Shown here: one piece after another, positions 1 to 4,892 of the stretch
Layout of the letters: each line of letters opens with the position of its first letter
Numbering within the stretch: the first letter of the stretch is position 1
Source of the DNA: Thermodesulfovibrionales bacterium
Lineage (GTDB): Bacteria > Nitrospirota > Thermodesulfovibrionia > Thermodesulfovibrionales > SM23-35
Assembly: GCA_022865525.1 (NCBI GenBank)
Contig: JALHSV010000519.1
Coordinates: 1-10,323, forward strand
Length of the DNA stretch: 10,323 nt
Direction of reading: 5' to 3'
Notes under the pieces: generated by a model
Seen by the model: only the letters and a program-made list of their open reading frames with translations
What the model was told of the DNA's origin: nothing
The model's database searches: none
Made by a program: the position numbers and the translations under genes

Positions 1-717
1 GCCGTAACCATTGATCGTGGTATTGATATACGAATCGATACCTACTTCTACAGCTCCCTGTGCACCGGCAATGGATACCGCCTCAGCCATGCCAAGGTCA
101 TTGTGGCAGTGCATTTCCAGGGGGAATTTTGTCGCAAGCGCTAAGGCCTTTGCGCGTTCATAGATTGTTATAGGATCATCAGTACCGAGTGTATCGCAAT
201 ATCTGAAGCGGTCCGCGCCTGCCTCTTTTCCCGCGAGAGTAAATTCTATGAGTCTGTCAAGCTCTGTTCTCGAAGCGTCTTCTGCATTGATACCAACGGT
301 TTCTGCGCCAAGTTCCCTCGCTGTCTTAACAGCCTCAACAAGGGATTTGATGATGTCTTTAAACGATCGTTTCCCCTGGAACTTGCCTTTAATCATAATC
401 TCAGACGTGGACATGGAGATATTCAGGTGTTTGAGTTCAGGACAGTTTTTAAAACTCAGCCTTACATCTTCGGGAATTGCCCTGCACCAGCCTTCAAGGT
501 GAATCCTCTTTATCGCACCGAGTTTTACCAGTTCGAGATTAGCATTGATATAGTTGATCTCGTGTTTCAAGGTTGGGAACCCTATCTCGCTCTGGAACAG
601 ACCCATCTCATCGAGATAGATATTCAACATCGTCTTTGAAAGTTTCGGGAGGAGTATTCTTGATGTCTGCACTCCATCCCTGTTTGTCACATCAATCAGA
701 TATACTTTGCCTTTCAT
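1..717 (-). CDS. LeuA/NifV/CimA-superfamily acyltransferase (homocitrate, citramalate or Re-citrate synthase-like), partial
   Basis: 239 codons read from an ATG at 717 to the window edge without a stop, so the C-terminus is missing. The family condenses an acyl-CoA with a 2-oxo acid using a divalent metal in a TIM barrel. Visible hallmarks are the N-terminal strand LIDVTNRDGVQ (residues 7-17), with the catalytic Arg13-Asp14 pair, NAEDASR (144-150), and the metal-binding His-x-His in MHCHNDLGMA (202-211), followed by INTTINGYG at the edge. The signature reads DVTNRDGVQ rather than the common DTTLRDGEQ, so it belongs to a divergent subfamily. Substrate cannot be fixed from sequence: Re-citrate synthase, homocitrate synthase and citramalate synthase all fall in this superfamily. 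The ATG at 717 follows a purine-rich AAAGGAAAG. An in-frame ATG at 756 would add 13 residues but has no visible ribosome binding site. The gene is divergent from fabG. Confidence 0.88.
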   Translation of the reverse strand, partial: MKGKVYLIDVTNRDGVQTSRILLPKLSKTMLNIYLDEMGLFQSEIGFPTLKHEINYINANLELVKLGAIKRIHLEGWCRAIPEDVRLSFKNCPELKHLNISMSTSEIMIKGKFQGKRSFKDIIKSLVEAVKTARELGAETVGINAEDASRTELDRLIEFTLAGKEAGADRFRYCDTLGTDDPITIYERAKALALATKFPLEMHCHNDLGMAEAVSIAGAQGAVEVGIDSYINTTINGYG

Positions 718-972
718 CTTTCCTTTGGTCTCTTTCTTAAAAAATTTATCCCGCATTGCATAAGAGGGATATGGATTTTAACAGAAATTCGTATCAGAGT
801 ATAATTATTGAAAAAATCTTCGGCATATATGTAGCTGTTATTATTACCATAAACAACTGAATATTACAACAAATCTGGAGCACTCCTCCAAAGATGCAAT
901 AATAAAAACTGGAAAAGAGAGCCGCTCTTTGTTAAAATGAATGCCAGTTTCGAGGGAAATTAAGGGAGAACA
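718..972. promoter_or_regulatory. Divergent intergenic region between the LeuA-like gene and fabG
   Basis: This AT-rich gap of about 255 bases must carry the promoters for both divergent genes. On the minus strand a TATACT hexamer (803-798) could be a -10 for the LeuA-like gene, but no convincing -35 lies 16-18 bases upstream of it. A better candidate for fabG is listed separately. A short GGAGCACTCC dyad lies at 877-886. I see no small gene in either direction with a credible ribosome binding site. Confidence 0.5.
910..938 (+). promoter_or_regulatory. Candidate fabG-operon promoter with a dyad between -35 and -10
   Basis: TGGAAA (910-915) and TAAAAT (933-938) are separated by 17 bases, matching sigma-70 consensus at 4/6 and 5/6 positions. 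The -10 would give a short leader to the fabG ATG at 973. The inverted repeat AAAGAG (914-919), loop AGCCG, CTCTTT (925-930) sits between the two boxes, with an outer ACTGG (908-912) and CCAGT (944-948) pair. That placement would suit a repressor or activator operator. No regulator can be named, and sequences this short arise by chance. Confidence 0.4.
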
Positions 973-1713
973 ATGGATTTCAAAGGTCAGGTGGGAATTG
1001 TTACCGGCGGCACACGCGGCATTGGAAAGGCAATCGCCGCAGAGCTTGCTCAAAAGGGAGTAAATCTCGTAGTTGCAGCACGAACGCGTGAAGCTGCTCA
1101 CGAAGTAGCTGTATCACTCTCAACCCAGGATGTTAAGGTACTCGGGATGAAACTCGATGTGTCGAATGCAGAAGAGGTGGAAAAAGTTTTCGAAGCAACC
1201 CGGAAGGAGTTTGGCAGGGTCGATATCCTGGTGAATAATGCTGGGATAACAAAGGACGGGCTGTTGATGAGAATGAGCGAGGATGCGTGGGACGCTGTTA
1301 TGGACATCAACCTGAAAGGTGTCTTTCTTTGCTCCAGGGAAGCCATCAAGGACATGACAAGGCAGCGGTATGGGAGAATTATCAATATTACCTCTGTTGC
1401 CGCATTTATGGGAAATCCGGGACAGGCAAATTACAGTGCTTCAAAGGCAGGAATCGTTGGCTTTACCAAGACGGTTGCCCGTGAATATGCGGTCAGGGGG
1501 GTCACCGTCAATGCTGTTGCCCCTGGTTTTATAGAAACAGCTATGACGGATGTTCTTCCGGTGAATATTAAGGATGAGATGAAGAAACTGATCCCATTGG
1601 GCAGGTTTGGTACCGTTAATGATGTCGCACAGGCAGTCGTTTTTCTTGCATCACCGGATGCCGGGTACATCACTGGTCAGGTGATTCACGTGAATGGTGG
1701 AATGTATATGTGA
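973..1713 (+). CDS. fabG: 3-oxoacyl-[acyl-carrier-protein] reductase FabG
   Basis: 246 residues, the normal length for FabG. This cytosolic short-chain dehydrogenase uses NADPH to reduce 3-oxoacyl-ACP to 3-hydroxyacyl-ACP in each elongation cycle of type II fatty acid synthesis. Visible motifs are the Rossmann dinucleotide loop TGGTRGIG (11-18), NNAG (88-91) and the complete catalytic tetrad Asn113, Ser141, Tyr154, Lys158 (YSASK). The C-terminal VAPGFIETAMT and ITGQVIHVNGG segments are typical of FabG rather than of unrelated SDRs. The ATG at 973 follows GGGAG at good spacing. The gene heads fabG-acpP-fabF, which supports the FabG assignment over a generic SDR. No fabD or fabH is next to it, since the upstream neighbour is divergent. 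Confidence 0.96.
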   Translation: MDFKGQVGIVTGGTRGIGKAIAAELAQKGVNLVVAARTREAAHEVAVSLSTQDVKVLGMKLDVSNAEEVEKVFEATRKEFGRVDILVNNAGITKDGLLMRMSEDAWDAVMDINLKGVFLCSREAIKDMTRQRYGRIINITSVAAFMGNPGQANYSASKAGIVGFTKTVAREYAVRGVTVNAVAPGFIETAMTDVLPVNIKDEMKKLIPLGRFGTVNDVAQAVVFLASPDAGYITGQVIHVNGGMYM

Positions 1714-1715
1714 AA

Positions 1716-1778
1716 ATATCGAATATCAAAACTCAAAGCTCAAAATTTGGAATTTGGACTTTAAAATTTGTAATTACC
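1716..1778. repeat. Degenerate heptanucleotide tandem array between fabG and acpP
   Basis: Nine consecutive 7-bp units fill most of the fabG-acpP gap: ATATCGA, ATATCAA, AACTCAA, AGCTCAA, AATTTGG, AATTTGG, ACTTTAA, AATTTGT, AATTACC. The unit drifts gradually while keeping its length of exactly seven, and most units fit the purine/pyrimidine pattern RRYYNRR. The array starts 3 bases after the fabG stop and ends 6 bases before the acpP Shine-Dalgarno. It is non-coding. The array inside metG at 10237-10285 follows the same grammar. Heptanucleotide arrays are known elsewhere, for example the STRR sequences of heterocystous cyanobacteria, but I cannot say these are related. Confidence 0.75.
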
Positions 1779-1795
1779 ATTGTGGAGGTGACTGA

Positions 1796-2029
1796 ATGAT
1801 TGAAGAAAAGGTGAAAGAGATTATTTCAAAGCAGCTTGGGGTGAATGCGACAGAGGTCGTTCCGGAGGCATCTTTTGTTGAAGACCTCGGTGCAGATTCA
1901 CTTGATACCGTCGAACTCGTCATGGCTTTTGAGGAGGCTTTTGGCATTGAGATACCGGATGAGGATGCCGAAAAGATTGCCAAAGTCAAAGACGCGATAG
2001 AGTATATCAACAAGAAAAAGTCAGACTGA
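1796..2029 (+). CDS. acpP: Acyl carrier protein
   Basis: 77 residues, acidic, the standard ACP size. It carries growing acyl chains as thioesters on a 4'-phosphopantetheine arm in the cytosol. The attachment site is Ser35 in [12 protein letters not shown], and helix II continues as [17 protein letters not shown], the face recognised by FabG, FabF and other partners. The start is clear: ATG at 1796 follows a strong GGAGGTGA (1784-1791). It lies between fabG and fabF in the classical order. The strong ribosome binding site fits the high protein level ACP needs. The upstream heptamer array separates it from fabG, so it may have its own promoter, though none is convincing. Confidence 0.97.
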   Translation: MIEEKVKEIISKQLGVNATEVVPEASFVEDLGADSLDTVELVMAFEEAFGIEIPDEDAEKIAKVKDAIEYINKKKSD

Positions 2030-2047
2030 GATACTTAGAAAATCCGG

Positions 2048-3292
2048 ATGACGAAAAGAAGAGTTGTCATAACAGGAGTAGGAATGATTACTCCTTTGGG
2101 TGTCAGCACAGATGAAAGCTGGGACGGTCTCATAGCGGGGAGACCGGGCATCAAGAAAATCACCCAGTTTGATGCCTCTGCCTTCCCGACACAGATTGCC
2201 GGCGAAGTTGTCGGCTTCAACCCTGAAGACCATATTGAACCAAAAGAAATAAAGAAAATGGACCGCTTTATCCATTTTGCCCTTGCTGCCGCTACGATGG
2301 CAATGAAGGATTCCGGACTGAAGATTACGGCTGAGAATGCTGAGAGAACAGGTGTGATTGTCGGTTCCGGCATGGGCGGGTTACATGCTATTGAGCATTA
2401 CCATTCTGTGTATCTTGAAAAGGGGCCGAGAAGAATCAGCCCTTTTTTTATCCCTATGTTAATCGTCAATCTGGCTTCCGGCCAGATTTCGATAAGATTT
2501 GGAGCAAAAGGGCCGAACTCTGCCCCTGCTACAGCATGTGCAACGGGAAGTCATTCGATCGGGGATGCCTTCAAAATTATTCAAAGGGGTGATGCAGATG
2601 CCATGATAGCCGGCGGGACAGAGGCTGTTATAACGCCCCTGGGAATCGGCGGATTTAATGCTATGAAGGCACTTTCCACGAGAAATCATGAGCCTGAAAA
2701 GGCAAGCAGGCCATTTGACATTGACAGAGATGGCTTTATTATGGGGGAGGGTGCCGGGATTTTAATCCTTGAGAGCCTTGAAAGCGCTACTGACAGGGGT
2801 GCGAGAATTTATGCAGAGGTGGCCGGTTATGGCATGACTGCGGATGCATACCATATCACGGCCCCTTCACCGGGTGGCGAGGGGGGGGCACGATGTATGG
2901 AACTTGCACTTAAAGATGCCGGCATTCTTGCTTCAGATATCGAATATATCAATGCTCACGGGACATCAACAAAATATGGTGATGAAATCGAGACGAATGC
3001 AATAAAGACCGTGTTCGGAGAACATGCATACAAACTCTGTATCAGTTCAACGAAATCAATGACCGGACACCTGCTTGGCGCTGCAGGAGGGGTTGAAGCA
3101 GTTATTACCGTCCTCTGTATTCACCATGACAATGTCCCGCCGACAATAAACCTCGATAATCCTGACCCTGAATGCGATCTCGACTATATCCCCAATAAAG
3201 CGAGAAAAATGTCGGTGAATTATGCCCTTACGAATTCTTTCGGCTTTGGCGGAACAAATGCCTGTCTTGTGTTTAAGAAATTTACTCCGTAA
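2048..3292 (+). CDS. fabF: 3-oxoacyl-[acyl-carrier-protein] synthase II (FabF)
   Basis: 414 residues, full length for KAS II. It condenses malonyl-ACP with acyl-ACP by decarboxylative Claisen condensation, extending the chain by two carbons. The thiolase-fold catalytic triad is complete: Cys164 in TACATGS, His304 in NAHGTST and His341 in [14 protein letters not shown] (with Lys336). The C-terminal [10 protein letters not shown] loop is also present. Cys-His-His with this spacing marks KAS I/II and excludes FabH. It begins 18 bases after acpP with only a weak ribosome binding site, so translation is probably coupled to acpP. A run of eight G residues (2881-2888) lies in the coding sequence within GGEGGAR. 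The frame is intact across it, but it is a slippage- or sequencing-error-prone spot. Confidence 0.96.
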   Translation: MTKRRVVITGVGMITPLGVSTDESWDGLIAGRPGIKKITQFDASAFPTQIAGEVVGFNPEDHIEPKEIKKMDRFIHFALAAATMAMKDSGLKITAENAERTGVIVGSGMGGLHAIEHYHSVYLEKGPRRISPFFIPMLIVNLASGQISIRFGAKGPNSAPATACATGSHSIGDAFKIIQRGDADAMIAGGTEAVITPLGIGGFNAMKALSTRNHEPEKASRPFDIDRDGFIMGEGAGILILESLESATDRGARIYAEVAGYGMTADAYHITAPSPGGEGGARCMELALKDAGILASDIEYINAHGTSTKYGDEIETNAIKTVFGEHAYKLCISSTKSMTGHLLGAAGGVEAVITVLCIHHDNVPPTINLDNPDPECDLDYIPNKARKMSVNYALTNSFGFGGTNACLVFKKFTP

Positions 3293-3319
3293 CAAGTCCG
3301 ATTTCGTACGTTATACCCA

Positions 3320-4036
3320 ATGGTTGAGCACACGATAACAGAATTAGAAAATGTTCTCGGCTATTCTTTCAAAAACAGGCAGATTCTCATGAATGCCCTC
3401 ACACATAGATCATTTTTTCATGAGAATCCTGACAAGGCTCAGGATTATAACGAAAGACTTGAATTCCTGGGCGACTCTGTGCTTGGATTTGTGATTGTCG
3501 AATACCTCTATTTATCTGACAGCAGCCTTACGGAATCGATTATGGCAAAGGCTAAATCATATCTTGTGAAAGAATCTGTACTCTCCGAGATTGCTGCTTC
3601 TCTCTCCCTCGGGAAATATCTCAGATTGGGGAAGGGCGAAGAATCTACCGGTGGCAGGACGAAAAGGTCGCTCCTTGCAGATGGCGTTGAAGCTGTTCTT
3701 GGCGCGGTGTACCTGGATGGGGGGTATGAGGATGCACGGCGGCTCATATTGGGTCTCTTTCAGAACAAGATAGGTTCTGTGCTCATGTCCGGTGAATTCT
3801 ATGATTTCAAGACTGAACTCCAGGAAAAGACCCAGCTTCTTTTTAACAGTATCCCTGAATACCGAATGATAAAGCAGGAAGGTGAAGAGCATAACAAAAT
3901 CTTCACGGTTGATGTACATATAGCAGGCACAAAGTTTGGTACAGGATTCGGGAAAAGTAAAAAAGAGGCAGAGACCAACGCTGCGCAAGAGGCCCTCCGC
4001 GAGCTTCAGACACAGGAAAGCAGAGAATATATTTGA
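3320..4036 (+). CDS. rnc: Ribonuclease III
   Basis: 238 residues, typical bacterial RNase III. It cleaves double-stranded RNA as a dimer, processing rRNA precursors and some mRNAs. The N-terminal nuclease domain carries the signature NERLEFLGDSVLG (44-56), with metal-binding Glu48 and Asp52, and Asp121 and Glu124 in LADGVEAVLGAVYLDGG. A C-terminal double-stranded RNA-binding domain spans about 161-231, ending with the basic GKSKKEAETNAAQEAL helix. The ATG at 3320 lies 27 bases after fabF and lacks a clear Shine-Dalgarno. No better in-frame start is visible that preserves the N-terminal helix, so the start is likely but not certain. Its position directly after fabF suggests cotranscription with the fab genes. 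No strong terminator follows it. Confidence 0.95.
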   Translation: MVEHTITELENVLGYSFKNRQILMNALTHRSFFHENPDKAQDYNERLEFLGDSVLGFVIVEYLYLSDSSLTESIMAKAKSYLVKESVLSEIAASLSLGKYLRLGKGEESTGGRTKRSLLADGVEAVLGAVYLDGGYEDARRLILGLFQNKIGSVLMSGEFYDFKTELQEKTQLLFNSIPEYRMIKQEGEEHNKIFTVDVHIAGTKFGTGFGKSKKEAETNAAQEALRELQTQESREYI

Positions 4037-4052
4037 CGATTTCCGCAATTTT

Positions 4053-4080
4053 TTGTTAGCCTTTTCTCATAGTCTTAAAT
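4053..4080 (+). promoter_or_regulatory. Weak candidate promoter for the copper cassette
   Basis: TTGTTA (4053-4058) and TTAAAT (4075-4080) are 16 bases apart, each matching sigma-70 consensus at 4/6 positions. They sit in the 73-base gap between rnc and the small YHS gene. No dyad resembling a copper-regulator operator is obvious here. The cassette could instead be transcribed by read-through from rnc. Confidence 0.25.
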
Positions 4081-4109
4081 TTCCAAAATACTAAGCGGAG
4101 GTGATGTGC

Positions 4110-4262
4110 ATGGCAAAGGACCCTGTATGTAATATGACAGTGGATGAGCAAAAAGCTGCCGCCACAAGCATTTACAAGGGTACTACGTATTATTTTTGTG
4201 CAAAAATCTGCAAGGAGAAGTTTGATAAGGATCCTGAGAAGTTTGTAGCGGAGAGGAAGTAA
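4110..4262 (+). CDS. Stand-alone YHS-domain protein (50 residues), putative metal binder
   Basis: A complete 50-residue protein consisting of a single YHS domain, a small zinc-ribbon-like or TRASH-like metal-binding fold. Conserved residues are DPVCNM (4-9), the aromatic YYFC (27-30), and Cys34 in CAKIC, giving a Cys7, Cys30, Cys34 metal site, then FDKDPEKF. It has no signal peptide, so it is probably cytosolic. It closely resembles the first YHS domain of CopA downstream ([19 protein letters not shown]), and the two genes share an identical 17-base stretch coding for FDKDP. This points to a duplicated domain. The ATG at 4110 follows GGAGGTGA (4097-4104) at good spacing; an ATG at 4104 overlaps that site. 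It heads the cassette, 39 bases before the Met-rich gene. A cytosolic copper-donor or buffer role for CopA is inference. Confidence 0.88.
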   Translation: MAKDPVCNMTVDEQKAAATSIYKGTTYYFCAKICKEKFDKDPEKFVAERK

Positions 4263-4301
4263 GAGGTAATGAAAAACGTAAATGCAGAAAAAGGAGGAAT
4301 A

Positions 4302-4805
4302 ATGAAAAAGTTGATGATTTGTTTGCTGATGATGTTTGTTTTTACAATGCCCTTATATGCTGAAACAGACGCCCCTCAACAGCAGACGGGGACAGCTGCC
4401 ATGCCCGGCGGACCTCAGATGCAGATGAAGTGTCCCATGATGCAAATGCACGGTCAGGGGATGCAGGGCGGACAGCAGATGCAGGGGCAGGGTATGATGC
4501 AGATGTGTCCAAAAATGGGTCAAATGATGGGGCATGGAATGATGGCACGGGACATGATGCAGATGATGATGGATATGATGAAGGTGCAGCAGAAGATGAT
4601 CAGGGGGATAAGCCCTGTTGAGAAGAAAGAGATGATGAAGGAAACAGATAAGATGATGGAGAGAATGGAAAGAATGATGTCCGACATGAGAGGGATGATG
4701 ATGCACGGAATGATGGAACAACCAACTCCGGCGCCATCGAAAGAACCAGAAAGTCAAGAGACTGAAAAGGAAACTACCCCCAAGGCTGATCCACACAAAC
4801 ACTAA
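4302..4805 (+). CDS. Exported methionine-rich protein, putative periplasmic copper binder
   Basis: 167 residues with a clear signal peptide: MKK, a hydrophobic core, and a likely cleavage after LYA (residue 20). I count 42 methionines, 25% of the protein, many in M-x-M and MM clusters mixed with Gln, Gly and His (for example KCPMMQMHGQGM), plus two cysteines (44 and 69) in the mature part. Residues 80-140 are charged and Met-rich and likely helical. The tail is Pro, Glu, Lys and Thr-rich and ends in HKH. Methionine-rich exported segments bind Cu+ in known copper-resistance proteins. The neighbours (YHS protein, CopA) support a copper role, but this exact family is not recognised. The ATG at 4302 is preferred because AGGAGG precedes it and it gives the signal peptide. 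An ATG at 4269 would add 11 polar residues ahead of it. Confidence 0.85.
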   Translation: MKKLMICLLMMFVFTMPLYAETDAPQQQTGTAAMPGGPQMQMKCPMMQMHGQGMQGGQQMQGQGMMQMCPKMGQMMGHGMMARDMMQMMMDMMKVQQKMIRGISPVEKKEMMKETDKMMERMERMMSDMRGMMMHGMMEQPTPAPSKEPESQETEKETTPKADPHKH

Positions 4806-4809
4806 GAGA

Positions 4810-4838
4810 TTGCATTCCCCTGACAATCAGGGTATACA
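4810..4838 (+). promoter_or_regulatory. Candidate copA promoter with a 15-base dyad in the spacer
   Basis: TTGCAT (4810-4815), a 17-base spacer and TATACA (4833-4838) form a promoter-like pair. The spacer is almost filled by the perfect inverted repeat CCCTGA-CAA-TCAGGG (4818-4832). An operator between -35 and -10 is the arrangement used by MerR-family activators, and the GGGTATAC half resembles GC-rich copper-repressor sites. Neither regulator is encoded in the window. Alternatively the dyad is simply a small 3' hairpin of the Met-rich gene. The -35 match is poor (3/6). Confidence 0.35.
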
Positions 4839-4839
4839 G

Positions 4840-4878
4840 AAGGTCTCAAAAATCTGAGATTTTTGAGACCTTTCCTTT
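4840..4878 (+). terminator. Rho-independent terminator-like hairpin directly upstream of copA
   Basis: A perfect 15-bp inverted repeat, AAGGTCTCAAAAATC (4840-4854) and GATTTTTGAGACCTT (4858-4872) with a TGA loop, is followed by TTCCTTTT. The GGTCTC/GAGACC base and the trailing T tract fit an intrinsic terminator on the plus strand. It ends only about ten bases before the copA Shine-Dalgarno, leaving no room for a promoter between hairpin and gene. copA therefore needs read-through or a promoter that overlaps the hairpin. Confidence 0.75.
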
Positions 4879-4892
4879 TAAAGGGAGGCAAG

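Noticed and set aside
844..1101. Minus-strand open frame of 85 codons across the fabG start
   Set aside because: It overlaps the fabG N-terminus and its promoter region; no ribosome binding site or recognisable motif.
2468..2488. 8-bp inverted repeat AATCTGGC/GCCAGATT within fabF
   Set aside because: Stems of this length occur by chance in coding sequence of this size; no contextual reason to assign a role.
2881..2888. Run of eight G in fabF as a possible phase-variation tract
   Set aside because: The frame is intact, the gene is essential in type, and the run is short; only noted as a possible sequencing-error spot.
3557..4048. Minus-strand open frame of 163 codons over rnc
   Set aside because: It lies antisense to rnc, a fully motif-supported gene, and has no recognisable family or ribosome binding site.
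4269..4301. Upstream start (ATG 4269) for the Met-rich protein
   Set aside because: It would put 11 polar residues before a clear signal peptide; the ATG at 4302 has AGGAGG at good spacing.
4353..4826. Minus-strand open frame of 157 codons rich in histidine
   Set aside because: It is the antisense shadow of the Met-rich gene: ATG codons and their neighbours read as CAT (His) on the opposite strand. It has no ribosome binding site.
4863..4892. TTG start for copA at 4863
   Set aside because: It lies in the right arm of the hairpin and has no ribosome binding site; the ATG at 4893 follows GGGAGG.
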